A stretch of 64,000 nucleotides of DNA from contig NC_013124.1 of assembly GCF_000023265.1 (NCBI RefSeq), forward strand, positions 1,306,001 to 1,370,000. Direction: 5' to 3'. Under the pieces are notes generated by a model. That model saw only the letters and a program-made list of their open reading frames with translations. It did not search any database and was not told the DNA's origin. Both the position numbers and the translations under genes were made by a program. The DNA comes from Acidimicrobium ferrooxidans DSM 10331 (GTDB lineage Bacteria > Actinomycetota > Acidimicrobiia > Acidimicrobiales > Acidimicrobiaceae). Position 1 is the stretch's first letter. Every line of letters starts with the position of its first letter. This document shows, in pieces, positions 9,056 to 18,808 of this stretch.

Positions 9056-9384
9056 AACGCCCCTCCTCAACGTCCCTCCCCTACCTGGCTCGACGCAGTG
9101 CAGCTGCGATCGGCGTCAGTACTCTAGCACTCACTGTGTCTCAATTCCACACGTCTTGTGAACTCTCACGGAATGCATTCTTCATACTACTCATTGTGGT
9201 TATCCGACCTCGTCGACGTCGAACTCCTGTCGCGACGCACCGTTCTCGGCAGCTCGCAATGAGCCCGAAGAATGCCTCGCACCGTCCAATACGGCTGCAC
9301 CAGGCGTCCATCAGGATCGGGGCGCGACACACACGCCACCGCACGCGCTCCCACGCTGGTCGAGGTCAACGCTCCGCACGCAGG
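9056..9384. other. Intergenic region upstream of the surface protein gene
   Basis: 329 nt without a supportable gene. The stretch 9130-9210 is clearly more AT-rich than the surroundings and is the likely promoter zone for the surface-protein gene on the minus strand. No clear -35/-10 pair, repeat or RNA structure was identified. Confidence 0.4.
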
Positions 9385-9457
<73 letters not shown>

Positions 9458-9537
9458 TTGGTTGCCCACGCGGCCATCGACGCTCTCTCAACCCGTCAGA
9501 GCGCGGGCGACGACCCTCGCTCACGCCAGATTCGAAG

Positions 9538-9610
9538 CTCCGGGGGAGAGACTCGAACTCTCAACCGCACGGTTAACAGCCGCGTGCTCTGCCAATTGAG
9601 CTACCCCGGA
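9538..9610 (-). tRNA. tRNA-Asn (GTT)
   Basis: Cloverleaf on the reverse strand: acceptor TCCGGGG/CCCCGGA with G73, D-arm GCTC/GAGC, anticodon loop CTGTTAA (anticodon GTT), T-loop TTCGAGT. No encoded CCA. Lies 80 nt upstream (in the direction of transcription) of the CAT tRNA and is probably co-transcribed with it. Confidence 0.95.
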
Positions 9611-9636
9611 AAGCGACGTCAGTCTAGGGGTCACGA

Positions 9637-10272
9637 TCACGCTCGCCCACCTCCGACGCTCGTTCGACGCGACTCCACCAGCCACGCGAACGGTGTCCGC
9701 GTGAGCAGGAAGTCATCGAACGCCGTCAACAGACCTACCGCGGGCCGCCAGCCGACCCAGACGACGACGCCCCCGAGCACCAATCCCGCCAACACGTCGC
9801 CCGGGTAGTGCACCCCGACGTAGACCCGCCCGAACGCGAGGAGGAGGCCCGCGATCGTCGCGATCCAGGCCATGAGGCGATCACGCGCGAGCCAGAGGCC
9901 AACGATCACCGCACCGGCGACGGTCGCGTGACCGCTCGGGAACGAGTAGCCCCCGCTGCGCGCAAGCAGCACCTCGACGTGGTGCAGCGTGACGTAGGGC
10001 CGGCGTTCACCCACGAGCGGTTTCAGGACATAGTGCGCGATCACCCAGGCGAGGACGGTCCCACCAGCGGCCCAGAGAACCCCCGCAACCGCACGTGGCG
10101 CCTGTCGACGCGAGCGAGCGCGCCACCACGCGACCAGCAGCACCACGGCGAGCACGCCGACGCCGACGAAGTGCGCATACTGCGCCATCGCGCCGTGGGC
10201 CCACCCCGTCTCACGCGCGATGCGATTGACGTCGAGATAGGCCTCGTCGTTGAGATGCTCGAGCTCGCCCAC
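9637..10272 (-). CDS. PAP2-family membrane phosphatase (undecaprenyl-diphosphatase/lipid phosphatase)
   Basis: Integral membrane phosphatase of the type that recycles undecaprenyl pyrophosphate or dephosphorylates phosphatidylglycerol phosphate. The three phosphatase motifs are visible: KPLVGERRP (KxxxxxxRP), PSGH, and GRVYVGVHYPGD (SRxxxxxHxxxD with Gly in place of the first Ser). Five or six hydrophobic segments; 211 aa. The GTG at 10272 follows GGAGG at 8-nt spacing and is preferred over a GTG at 10287 without ribosome site. The exact lipid substrate cannot be read from sequence. Confidence 0.85.
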   Translation of the reverse strand: MGELEHLNDEAYLDVNRIARETGWAHGAMAQYAHFVGVGVLAVVLLVAWWRARSRRQAPRAVAGVLWAAGGTVLAWVIAHYVLKPLVGERRPYVTLHHVEVLLARSGGYSFPSGHATVAGAVIVGLWLARDRLMAWIATIAGLLLAFGRVYVGVHYPGDVLAGLVLGGVVVWVGWRPAVGLLTAFDDFLLTRTPFAWLVESRRTSVGGGRA

Positions 10273-10364
10273 GTCACACGCCTCCACCAGTGTTGGCGAT
10301 CGAGCCTAACGCACGCATGCGAACCGGTGCGCCAGGGCCGCAGCCGACCCTCAGCACCGCTCGG

Positions 10365-11249
10365 CTAGTCCTCGAGCACACGCCGCAGCACCGGCGCGAG
10401 ATCCCCGCGGCGCAACCGTGCGATCGCGCGAGCCTCGATCTGGCGAATCCGCTCGCGCGCGATGCCAAAGTACGCCGCCGCATCCTCGAGGCTGTGGGGC
10501 TCGTTGCCCTCCAGACCGAAGCGGAAGGCGAGCACCTCACGTTCGCGTGGCTCGAGATGGGCCAGTGCGCCTGCGATGACCGTGCGAAGATCAGCGTGCT
10601 CGATGGTCTCCTCGATCGGTTCTGCGTCGCGGTCGGGCACGATGTCAGCCAGCGTCACGTCGCGCTCCTCGCCTACCGCCTGATCGAGCGAGAGCACCGA
10701 ACGCGCGTAACCCTGGAGTTCGCGCACGCGCAGCTCATCGATCCCACTCGCGGCGGCGAGCTCCGCCATCGATGGCTGCCGCCCAAGGGCTTGCTCGAGC
10801 TCGCGCCGCTGAACCTCCACACGAGCAAGTTCGGCGGCGATCCCCCGAGGCAAGACCACATCGCGGCGCGTCCGCGTGAGCGCCTGCGCGATCGCCTGGC
10901 GAATCCACCAGGTTGCGTACGTGGAGAAACGAAATCCTCGCCGCCCGTCGTAGAGATCGATGGCACGCAAGAGGCCGATCGTGCCCTCCTGCACGAGGTC
11001 ATCGAGCGAGATCCCCGGTTGCACGTAGCGTCGAGCGATGCTCACGACGAGGCCCATGTTGCCCTCGACGAAGCGCTCCCTCGCCGCTTGGACCACCGCC
11101 GCGACGTCGGGCGGCACGTCTTCGGCTTCCTGGGCTTCCTGGAGCACGATGGAGAGGGCGACCTCCTCGTCGGGCAGCAGGCGACCCCGCCTCCCGCGCG
11201 CCAGCACCGCCCGAGCGCCGTCCAGCGCCTCCGGCGACACCCCACTCAC
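10365..11249 (-). CDS. RNA polymerase sigma-70 factor, RpoD/SigA group
   Basis: 294 aa. Region 1.2-2 is evident (NMGLVVSIARRY, then DLVQEGTIGLLRAIDLYD, and the promoter-melting/-10 recognition FSTYATWWIRQAIAQAL), followed by region 3 and region 4 (DIVPDRDAEPIEE, LEPREREVLAFRFGLEG, and a helix-turn-helix SLEDAAAYFGIARERIRQIE). It overlaps dnaG by ATGA, repeating the classic dnaG-rpoD macromolecular-synthesis arrangement. Shorter than most principal sigma factors because the N-terminal region 1.1 is absent, so it may be principal or group 2. I do not assign a symbol. Confidence 0.9.
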   Translation of the reverse strand: MSGVSPEALDGARAVLARGRRGRLLPDEEVALSIVLQEAQEAEDVPPDVAAVVQAARERFVEGNMGLVVSIARRYVQPGISLDDLVQEGTIGLLRAIDLYDGRRGFRFSTYATWWIRQAIAQALTRTRRDVVLPRGIAAELARVEVQRRELEQALGRQPSMAELAAASGIDELRVRELQGYARSVLSLDQAVGEERDVTLADIVPDRDAEPIEETIEHADLRTVIAGALAHLEPREREVLAFRFGLEGNEPHSLEDAAAYFGIARERIRQIEARAIARLRRGDLAPVLRRVLED

Positions 11250-13012
11250 GAGCCGCTCCCGAGCGCGACGTCCGACCGCGCCTCGACGAGGTAGGCGAGC
11301 AGCGCACCGGCTGCATCGAGATCTCGAGGTTCCGTACGAAGGCGATGCAGGGTCATGATGTGATCCGTCCAGCGACGCTGGCGCTCCTCGCGCTCAGGTC
11401 CAGAGAGGCCGGCAAGGCCGCGCGCCTCACGCTCGAGTTCGACACCCGCCTCGCGCAACACGAGCACCACCAGGGCATCGTCGAAGCTCCCTTCGGAGTC
11501 GCTGGCAGCGATGCGATGGTAGAGCTCGCGGACGTCATCGCCGACGCCCTCGAGCGCGGCCGCGACCGGCGCCTCTCCTCGCGAGCCGAGGGCTGCAGCG
11601 AGTGCACGATAGGTCGGGTCGCGAAACAGTGCGGGTACCACGAGGTCCCCGAGCCCAGGATCGCTGGCGAGGGCGATGAGCACCGACGCCGCAGGGCGAT
11701 CGAGGCCTGACGCCTCGCTCGTACGCAGACGTCGCGGTCGGAGGGCGCTCGGAAGCCGCGCCGCAAGCTCGGCCTCGCGAAATCCGGTCCGATCCGCCAG
11801 CATGGCGATGTACTCAGACCGCACGAGCGGGTCGCCGACCGAGGCGAGCACCGCAGCGACGTCGGCCACTGCACGCGCCCGCCCCTCCACCGATCGAAGA
11901 TCGGCACGGGCGAGGACTCGTTCAAGGCGGAACCGAGCCACCGGCACGGGGCTCGCGAGAGCCTGTCGAAGCGAATCGGGATCCTCGGCGAAGGCCTCGG
12001 CAGGATCACGTCCTCCCGGCAAGGTGGCCACGAGAAGCTCCACGCCTGCTGCCTCGGCGAGGGGGGCGACCTGCTCCGCCGCTCGCTGGCCTGCGTCGTC
12101 ACCGTCGAACAGGACCACGACCTGGGGAGCGAAGCGACGCAGGATGCGCAGGTGGTCGTCGGTGAGCGCCGTGCCGCAGGTCGCGACCGCAGCGACGCCA
12201 GCGGCATCGAGTGCGATCACGTCCGTGTAGCCCTCGCACACCAACGCGCGCCGCTCGCGCAGGAACGTCGACCGCGCTCGATCGAGGTTGTAGAGGACCT
12301 GACGCTTGTGGTAGTAGGCCGTGTCCTGCGTGTTCCGATACTTCGGGACGCCATCTCTGGCCGGAGGCACGACCCGACCGCCGAACGCGATGACCTGACC
12401 CGCGACCTCGCGGATCGGGAACACGATGCGTCCGCTCATCGGGTCATGCAGCGACCCGTCCTGGCCGCGCACGCGGATCCCGACCTCGAGCGCGATCGCC
12501 GCCGATGCTCCGAGTTCGGCGAGGCTCGCCGCTCGCGACGGCGGTGCATAGCCGATGCGGAACTTCGCGATCTGGTCCTCGCTGATCCCTCGAGCCGCGA
12601 GATACTCTCGAGCGCGCTCACCTGCCGGTCCAGCGAGCTGGTCCGCGTACCAGGTGGTCTGGGCTTCGAGCACGGTAAGTGCCTCGCGACGCGTGGACGC
12701 TCGCGGCTCACCGGCAGCCTCGTGCTCGATGCGAAGACCGGCTCGTCGGGCAAGCTGCTCGACGGCTTCAGTGAAGTCGAGGCCCTGCACCTCACGGACG
12801 AAGGTGATCGCATCACCTCGGGCGTGACAGCCGAAACAGTAGTACACCCCGAGCTCTGGGTTCACACTGAACGACGGCGAGCGCTCGTCGTGGAACGGAC
12901 ACAGACCGACCCAACGCCTCCCGACCCGGCGCAGCGCGACCGTCTCGGAGACGAGCGCGACGAGGTCCGTCGCATCGCGTACGCGCCGCACATCGGCGTC
13001 GGCTATGGCCAC
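11246..13012 (-). CDS. dnaG: DNA primase DnaG
   Basis: Synthesises RNA primers at the replication fork. The N-terminal CHC2 zinc ribbon (CPFHDE near residue 38 and YYCFGC near 57), the RNA polymerase core and the TOPRIM domain (CEGYTDVIAL, then FDGDDAGQRA) are all present, followed by a C-terminal helicase-binding region. 588 aa, normal length. GTG start at 13012, 10 nt after the ppdK stop; the stop overlaps the sigma-factor start. Confidence 0.96.
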   Translation of the reverse strand: MAIADADVRRVRDATDLVALVSETVALRRVGRRWVGLCPFHDERSPSFSVNPELGVYYCFGCHARGDAITFVREVQGLDFTEAVEQLARRAGLRIEHEAAGEPRASTRREALTVLEAQTTWYADQLAGPAGERAREYLAARGISEDQIAKFRIGYAPPSRAASLAELGASAAIALEVGIRVRGQDGSLHDPMSGRIVFPIREVAGQVIAFGGRVVPPARDGVPKYRNTQDTAYYHKRQVLYNLDRARSTFLRERRALVCEGYTDVIALDAAGVAAVATCGTALTDDHLRILRRFAPQVVVLFDGDDAGQRAAEQVAPLAEAAGVELLVATLPGGRDPAEAFAEDPDSLRQALASPVPVARFRLERVLARADLRSVEGRARAVADVAAVLASVGDPLVRSEYIAMLADRTGFREAELAARLPSALRPRRLRTSEASGLDRPAASVLIALASDPGLGDLVVPALFRDPTYRALAAALGSRGEAPVAAALEGVGDDVRELYHRIAASDSEGSFDDALVVLVLREAGVELEREARGLAGLSGPEREERQRRWTDHIMTLHRLRTEPRDLDAAGALLAYLVEARSDVALGSGS

Positions 13013-13022
13013 TCGCTCAAGG

Positions 13023-15656
13023 CTACGCCGTCTCGGCGGCGTCCTTCGCGCGCATCAACGACTGTGCGACGGCGAGGCGCGCGATCGGCACCCGGAACGG
13101 TGACGCGCTCACGTAATCGAGACCGGCCTCGACGAACTGCGCGATGGAGGCCGGATCGCCACCATGTTCCCCGCACACACCGACCTTGAGTCCGGGACGC
13201 TCTCGCCGCCCCGCCTCGACCGCCTGCCGCACGAGGCGCATGACCCCGCGTGGGTCGACCGTCTTGAACGGATTGGCCGCGAGGAGCTCGCTCGCCAGAT
13301 AGGCGGGCATGAGCTTGGCCTCGACGTCGTCGCGCGAGAAGCCGAAGGTCATCTGGGTGAGGTCGTTCGTACCGAAGGAGAAGAAGTCGGCCTCGCGAGC
13401 GAGTTCGTCGGCGATCAGCGCAGCCCGGGGCGTCTCGATCATCGTCCCGAAGCGCACTTCGAATCGCGCGTCCGAGGCCGCGCGCGCCTCGTCGAACCAT
13501 TGCCTGGCGAGCGCGAGCTCCTCCCTGCTCACCGTGAGCGGGATCATGACCTCCACGATGGGCTCACCACCGGCTCGTGCGACGTCCTCGGCCGCCGCAA
13601 GGAGGGCGCGCACCTGCATCCCGTAGAGGCCAGGCTTGACGACGCCGAGGCGAACGCCACGGATCCCCAGCATCGGGTTCTGCTCATGCCACGCACGTGC
13701 CGCAGCGAGCAGGCGCTCGCCCTCGTCGTCGAGACCCCCCGCTGCCTCGGCACGCTCAAGCGCGGTCACGTCGGGGAGGAACTCGTGCAGGGGTGGGTCC
13801 AAGAGGCGAACCGTCACCGGCAGCCCACTCATGACCTCGAGGATCCCCCGAAAGTCACGCCGCTGGGCCTCGAAGAGCTCCTCGAGCGCGCTCGCTTCCT
13901 CCTCGGGGCTCTCGGCCAGGATCATCCGCCGGACGATCGGGAGTCGATCCGGCTGGAGGAACATGTGCTCAGTGCGGCACAGGCCAATGCCCTTGGCCCC
14001 GAAGCGCCGCGCACGCTCGGCGTCGTCGGCGGTGTCGGCGTTGGCGCGCACGCCCACCTTCCCAAAGGCGATCTCGTCAGCCCATCCGAGCACGATCTCG
14101 AACTCCTCCGGCGGTGCGGACTCGGCAAGCGGCATCCGTCCGGCGACGACGACGCCACTCGTGCCGTCGATCGAAATCCAGTCTCCGACACCGACCTGCC
14201 TGCCACCGACGCGAAAACCGCCCTCCTCGATCACGATCGCGTCCGCCCCCACGACGGCCGGCTTGCCCCAGCCACGCGCGACGACCGCCGCGTGCGACAC
14301 CAGCCCACCGCGGGTCGTCAAGATGCCCTCGGCCGCGAGCATGCCGCGGACGTCCTCCGGGCTCGTCTCCTTGCGAACGAGGATGACCGGCTCGCCTGCC
14401 GCGTGTGCTTCGACCGCACTCGCGGCGTCGAGATACACCCTCCCGACGGCCGCACCCGGCGAGGCACCGAGCCCCCGGGTCAGTACGTCGACGACTTCGG
14501 CGGCAAAGCGCGGGTGGAGCACCTGGTCGAGGTGGTCGGGAGTGATCCGGGCAACCGCCTCCTCCTTGGTGAGGGCGATGGCGGGATCCTTGGTCATCTG
14601 CACCGCCATGCGGAGTGCGGCGACACCGGTTCGCTTGCCGACTCGCGTCTGGAGCAGCCAGAGCTTGCCCTGTTCGATCGTGAACTCGACGTCGCACATG
14701 TCGCGAAAATGCCGCTCCAGCCGTGCGAAGACATCCATGAGCTCCGCAAAGACCTCGGGGAACTGATCCTGGAGGGCAGACAGCGGCTCGGTAATGCGAA
14801 TGCCGGCGACGACGTCCTCTCCTTGGGCGTTGACAAGGAAGTCTCCATAGGCACCCTGCTCCCCGGTCGCGGGGTCGCGAGTGAAGCCGACGCCGGTACC
14901 CGAGCGGTCATCGCGGTTGCCGAAGACCATGGCCTGGACGTTCACCGCCGTCCCCAGGTCGTCAGGGATGCCTTCGCGCTCGCGGTATGCGTGCGCGCGC
15001 TCGCCGTTCCACGACCGAAACACGGCCTCGATCGCGCCACGCAGCTGATCGCGAGGGTGCTGTGGGAACGGGCTCCCTGCGAGCTCACCGACGAGCTCGA
15101 GGTAGGCACCGGCCAGCCGACGCAACTCGCTTGGGGGCAGCTCGCCGTCGTTCTCCGTGCCGACTCGTTGCTTCGCCTCGACGAGCAAGCGCTCGAACGG
15201 CTCCGGATCGAGCCCGAGCACGATGCGCGCGTACATCGCGATGAATCGGCGATACGAGTCGTACGCGAAGCGCTCGTCATTCGTCTGACGAGTGAGACCT
15301 TCGACCGACGAGTCGTTCAGCCCCAGGTTGAGGACCGTGTCCATCATGCCTGGCATCGAGAACTGCGCGCCCGAGCGTACCGACACGAGCAGCGGATCGG
15401 ATGGGTCACCGAGCCGCCGACCCATGCGATCCTCGAGCGCCCCGACGTGACGGTCGAGCTCCTCGTCGAGCCCGTCGGGCCACCCGTTGCCCAAGTAGGC
15501 ACGACAGGCGTCCGTCGAAATCGTGAAGCCGGGTGGCACCGGCAGACCGAGCACGCTCGTCATCTCCGCGAGGTTGGCACCCTTGCCACCGAGGAGCGCC
15601 TTGAGCTCCTTCGGCGCGACTGGGTGCGCATGGTCGAATGGGTAGATGAACGGCAC
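13023..15656 (-). CDS. ppdK: Pyruvate, phosphate dikinase
   Basis: Interconverts pyruvate + ATP + Pi with PEP + AMP + PPi in the cytoplasm. Domains in order: ATP-grasp (KALLGGKGANLAEM at the start), swivelling phospho-histidine domain (TRGGLVSHAAVVARGWG, catalytic His near residue 453), and PEP-binding barrel ending in GVCGEHGGDPAS with the conserved Cys near 828. 877 aa, typical length. The GTG at 15656 follows GGAGGG with 6-nt spacing. Between glyS and dnaG, a position seen in several actinobacteria. Together with acetate uptake and Acs it gives a route from acetate/pyruvate to PEP for gluconeogenesis. Confidence 0.96.
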   Translation of the reverse strand: MPFIYPFDHAHPVAPKELKALLGGKGANLAEMTSVLGLPVPPGFTISTDACRAYLGNGWPDGLDEELDRHVGALEDRMGRRLGDPSDPLLVSVRSGAQFSMPGMMDTVLNLGLNDSSVEGLTRQTNDERFAYDSYRRFIAMYARIVLGLDPEPFERLLVEAKQRVGTENDGELPPSELRRLAGAYLELVGELAGSPFPQHPRDQLRGAIEAVFRSWNGERAHAYREREGIPDDLGTAVNVQAMVFGNRDDRSGTGVGFTRDPATGEQGAYGDFLVNAQGEDVVAGIRITEPLSALQDQFPEVFAELMDVFARLERHFRDMCDVEFTIEQGKLWLLQTRVGKRTGVAALRMAVQMTKDPAIALTKEEAVARITPDHLDQVLHPRFAAEVVDVLTRGLGASPGAAVGRVYLDAASAVEAHAAGEPVILVRKETSPEDVRGMLAAEGILTTRGGLVSHAAVVARGWGKPAVVGADAIVIEEGGFRVGGRQVGVGDWISIDGTSGVVVAGRMPLAESAPPEEFEIVLGWADEIAFGKVGVRANADTADDAERARRFGAKGIGLCRTEHMFLQPDRLPIVRRMILAESPEEEASALEELFEAQRRDFRGILEVMSGLPVTVRLLDPPLHEFLPDVTALERAEAAGGLDDEGERLLAAARAWHEQNPMLGIRGVRLGVVKPGLYGMQVRALLAAAEDVARAGGEPIVEVMIPLTVSREELALARQWFDEARAASDARFEVRFGTMIETPRAALIADELAREADFFSFGTNDLTQMTFGFSRDDVEAKLMPAYLASELLAANPFKTVDPRGVMRLVRQAVEAGRRERPGLKVGVCGEHGGDPASIAQFVEAGLDYVSASPFRVPIARLAVAQSLMRAKDAAETA

Positions 15657-15746
15657 GAAGGACCCTCCACAGCTCACCGCTCGTGCGCACGGGGCGCGCA
15701 CGAGGCATCCGACGCCGGGCGTCGTTGCCCACAAGGTGATGGGAGT

Positions 15747-17093
15747 CTAGCGTTGATGGAACGTTAATGTCCGAGCACGCGGCCTCGGCGTGGCCGCCAA
15801 GCGCTCACGAACGTGGGCGACCAGGTCTGCGACCGGAATGCGTACCTGCTCGAGCGTGTCCCGATCGCGCACCGTCACGGCGCGATCCTCCAGCGAGTCG
15901 AAGTCGACGGTGACGCACCACGGGGTGCCGATCTCATCCTGGCGCCGGTAGCGCCTCCCGATCGACTGGGTCTCGTCGTAGTCGACGTCCACGATCGTCG
16001 CGAGATCGGCGAAGATCTCGTGCGCGAGCTCGACGAGGGCCGGCTTGCGCGAGAGCGGCAAGACCGCCACGGTGTAGGGCGCGAGATGAGGCGAGAGCCG
16101 CAGCACGGTCCGCGACTCCCCGTTGACCTCGTCGACATGGTAGGCCGCGAGGAGGAACGCCATCGCTGCGCGTGTGACGCCTCCGGCTGGCTCGATGGTC
16201 GAGGGGTAGTAACGCTCCTCGGTCACCGGATCGAGCACGGAGAGATCCTCCCCCGAGGCGGCGGCGTGGGCTCGCAGGTCGAAGTCGGTCCGGTTTGCGA
16301 TCCCCTCGAGCTCACCGTAGCCCCAGGGAAAGCGGAACTCGATGTCGACGGTGCGTGACGAGTAGTGCGAGAGCTCGTCGGCGTCGTGCTCTCGCAGGCG
16401 CAGCCAATCACCCTCGAGGCCGAGCTCTTGATACCAGCGCAGTCGCTCCGCGATCCAGAAGTCGTGGGCCTCGGCGGCCACCGACGGATGCACGAAGTAC
16501 TCCATCTCCATCTGCTCGAACTCGCGCGTGCGAAAGACGAAGTTGCCCGGGGTGATCTCGTTGCGAAAGGACTTGCCGATCTGCGCGATACCAAAAGGCG
16601 GACGCAGCCGCATCGCGCGCGCGACGCTCTGTGCGTCCACGAACATCCCCTGAGCCGTCTCGGGTCGGAGGTAGGCCTCGGCTCCCTCCCCCTCGACCGG
16701 ACCGACGAAGGTGCGAAACATGAGATTGAAGGCCCGTGCCGGGGTGAGGTCGCGAGACCCGCACTTCGGACACACGCCATCGATCTGGTCTGCCCTCCAG
16801 CGCTCGTGGCAGGACCGACAGTCGACCAGCGGATCCGTGAAGTGCTCGAGGTGACCCGAGGCTCGCCAGATGGCCGGAGGCGTCAGGATCGACGCCTCGA
16901 GGCCGACCACCTCTCGGCGCTCTCGGACCATGTAGGACCACCAGGCCTCGCGGATCTTGCGGAGCAGAAGGACGCCAAGCGGCCCGAAGTCGTACGCCGA
17001 GCGAAATCCGCCGTAGAGCTCGGCGGACGGAAAGATGAAGCCCCGACGCTTCGTGAGGCTGACGACGGCGTCCAAGGTATCGGGCTCAGGCAT
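15747..17093 (-). CDS. glyS: Glycine-tRNA ligase (single-chain, dimeric GlyRS)
   Basis: Class II synthetase charging tRNA-Gly, of the single-polypeptide alpha2 type. N-terminal RRGFIFPSAELYGG, zinc-site cysteines CRSCHERW and CPKCGSRD near residues 91-113, motif 2 RNEITPGNFVFRTREFEQMEMEY region, motif 3 EPAGGVTRAAMAFLL, and the C-terminal anticodon-binding domain. 448 aa. ATG at 17093 chosen because it begins the family homology; the ribosome site is weak. Lies 28 nt from recO and 90 nt before ppdK. Confidence 0.95.
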   Translation of the reverse strand: MPEPDTLDAVVSLTKRRGFIFPSAELYGGFRSAYDFGPLGVLLLRKIREAWWSYMVRERREVVGLEASILTPPAIWRASGHLEHFTDPLVDCRSCHERWRADQIDGVCPKCGSRDLTPARAFNLMFRTFVGPVEGEGAEAYLRPETAQGMFVDAQSVARAMRLRPPFGIAQIGKSFRNEITPGNFVFRTREFEQMEMEYFVHPSVAAEAHDFWIAERLRWYQELGLEGDWLRLREHDADELSHYSSRTVDIEFRFPWGYGELEGIANRTDFDLRAHAAASGEDLSVLDPVTEERYYPSTIEPAGGVTRAAMAFLLAAYHVDEVNGESRTVLRLSPHLAPYTVAVLPLSRKPALVELAHEIFADLATIVDVDYDETQSIGRRYRRQDEIGTPWCVTVDFDSLEDRAVTVRDRDTLEQVRIPVADLVAHVRERLAATPRPRARTLTFHQR

Positions 17094-17121
17094 GGCGCCA
17101 GTGTAGGAGCAACGACCCTGC

Positions 17122-17871
17122 TCATGGCGCGACGGGCCGGCTTGGGCGAGGCTCGGGCGCGACGTGGGCGAGACCGCGCAAGCGACGACCGAGGACCGCC
17201 TCGGCGATCCGGGTCGCGAGCTCCTCGAAGCGCCGCGCAGCCACGGCATCCACGGCGCGCAGTCCGTCGCGCGTACGCCCCTCGAGCACCAGCCGAGCGG
17301 CCCGCATCGCCGGAACCCCGATCGCGACCCCGCCGCAGGCGTCACAGCGCGCCTGCTGGGAGGCGGGGTCGATCCGAGTCAGCTCCCCCTCAGCGCCGCA
17401 CGAACCACACCGATCGAGGCTCGGACCAAAACCTGCGAGCTGGACCGCCCGCAGCGTCAACGCGGCGAAGAGCTCTCGAGAAGGGGCCTCCACGAGTAGC
17501 CCGAGTCCGCGCGCGAGGAGCGCGAACAGCGCGTCGTCGCCGTGCCCGTCCTCGCTCAGACCATCGGCGAGATCGAGCAGCTCGTAACACCAACCGACGG
17601 TGTCCGGATCGAGGTCCCCACGTCCGGCGAGGTTCGCCGCGACGAGCTGGGCTTGGGCCACGCCGTCGAGCTCGCGCCCCCGCCAGCACTCCACGTCGAG
17701 CACCGCGGACGGCTGCACGATCCCTCTGAGGCGGCTCCTCGCGGCCCGCGCCCCCCGAACGGTGGCACGGACCTTGCCGTGCTCCCGGGTGAGCAGCAAC
17801 GCCAGGCGATCTCGCTCCCCGAGCGGCCAGGTCCGCAGCACGACCGCAAGGTCGCGGTACCTTCCGCTCAC
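17122..17871 (-). CDS. recO: DNA repair protein RecO
   Basis: Helps load RecA onto SSB-coated single strands in the RecFOR pathway. N-terminal OB-fold start YRDLAVVLRTWPLGERDRL, KVRATVRGARAARSRL, helical core, and a zinc finger CGSCG...CDACGG near residues 159-177. 249 aa. GTG at 17871 forms a GTGA overlap with the preceding small membrane protein. The usual actinobacterial neighbours era, uppS and glyS are all adjacent. Confidence 0.93.
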   Translation of the reverse strand: MSGRYRDLAVVLRTWPLGERDRLALLLTREHGKVRATVRGARAARSRLRGIVQPSAVLDVECWRGRELDGVAQAQLVAANLAGRGDLDPDTVGWCYELLDLADGLSEDGHGDDALFALLARGLGLLVEAPSRELFAALTLRAVQLAGFGPSLDRCGSCGAEGELTRIDPASQQARCDACGGVAIGVPAMRAARLVLEGRTRDGLRAVDAVAARRFEELATRIAEAVLGRRLRGLAHVAPEPRPSRPVAP

Positions 17872-18068
17872 GGCGCGCGACGTCGGAAGCGACGACGACG
17901 CCCCCCGACGATGAGCAAGGCGACGAAGATGACCCCGACGAGCACCATGGCTCCGATCCCGGCCGCACCCCCTCCGATCGCACCGGCCGCGAGGGCACCC
18001 ATGACCGCCACCACGAGGGCGAGCAAGAACCACCCGGCCGCTCGCTGCAGTTGACCCGAGCCGCTCAT
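17868..18068 (-). CDS. Small membrane protein of unknown function
   Basis: 66 aa with two hydrophobic segments (about residues 12-34 and 37-55) separated by a Gly-rich turn and an Arg-rich C-terminus. ATGA overlap with uppS at its start and GTGA overlap with recO at its end, so it is translated as part of the operon. No family recognised. Confidence 0.7.
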   Translation of the reverse strand: MSGSGQLQRAAGWFLLALVVAVMGALAAGAIGGGAAGIGAMVLVGVIFVALLIVGGRRRRFRRRAP

Positions 18069-18808
18069 CGGCCCACCCCGCCAAAGCGCCGATCGCGCCC
18101 CTGGTACTCGGCGATGGCCTCGAAGAGATGCTCGCGCCGTACGTCCGGCCAGAGGGTGTCCAGAAACACCAGCTCGGCATAGGCGAGCTGCCAGAGCAGG
18201 AAATTGGAGATCCGATACTCGCCCGACGTGCGCACCACGAGGTCAGGGTCGGGCATATCCGGAAAGTACAAGTGGGAGGCCACCGTCGACTCGTCGATCG
18301 CTCGAGCCGGCACGCCTTCGGCAACGATCCGTCGAAGGGCATCGACGATCTCGGCTCTGCCACCGTAATTGAAGGCCATCGTGAGCGTCAGGCGATCGTT
18401 GTGCGCGGTCAGCTCAGCCGCGAGATCCATCTCGCGCGTCACCGACGGCGGCACGCGCCGACTGCGTCGCCCCAGGAACCGAATCCGCACGCCACGATCG
18501 TTGAGCTCATCGCGCCGGCGGCGGAGCAGGCTCCGATTGAAGTTCATGAGGAAGCGCACCTCGTCGGGCGGGCGTCGCCAGTTCTCGGTGGAGAAGGCAT
18601 AGACGGTCAGCCACCGAACCCCGACCTCGAGCGCCCCCTCGACCACGTCGAACAGCGCCGTCTCGCCAGCGGCGTGCCCCTGGGTGCGCGGCAGTCCATA
18701 GCGCTGAGCCCAACGTCCATTGCCGTCCATCACGAACGCCACGTGCAGCGGCACGCGCGTCGTATCGATGCGCTCGAGCGCCGATGGCACCTCGCTGGGC
18801 CTAGCCAC
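18065..18808 (-). CDS. uppS: Isoprenyl (undecaprenyl) diphosphate synthase
   Basis: cis-Prenyltransferase building the C50-C55 polyprenyl diphosphate carrier for cell-wall synthesis. Catalytic Asp28 in FVMDGNGRWAQ, the AFSTENW motif, and the C-terminal RTSGEYRISNFLLWQLAYAE block containing the conserved RxSGExRxSxF. 247 aa. GTG start overlapping the nitrobindin-like stop as GTGGCTAG. Chain length of the product cannot be told from sequence. Confidence 0.95.
   Translation of the reverse strand: MARPSEVPSALERIDTTRVPLHVAFVMDGNGRWAQRYGLPRTQGHAAGETALFDVVEGALEVGVRWLTVYAFSTENWRRPPDEVRFLMNFNRSLLRRRRDELNDRGVRIRFLGRRSRRVPPSVTREMDLAAELTAHNDRLTLTMAFNYGGRAEIVDALRRIVAEGVPARAIDESTVASHLYFPDMPDPDLVVRTSGEYRISNFLLWQLAYAELVFLDTLWPDVRREHLFEAIAEYQGRDRRFGGVGR

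Noticed and set aside
9122-9130. TAGCACTC sequence resembling half of a CIRCE element
   Set aside because: No matching GAGTGCTA half at the needed 9-nt spacing; not upstream of a chaperone gene.
13164-15767. Long open frame on the plus strand opposite ppdK
   Set aside because: It is the mirror of a well-supported 877-aa gene with all PPDK motifs; its composition has no domain and is a by-product of high GC.
16365-17729. Plus-strand frame across glyS and recO
   Set aside because: Shadow of two well-supported minus-strand genes; it spans their boundary without any domain.
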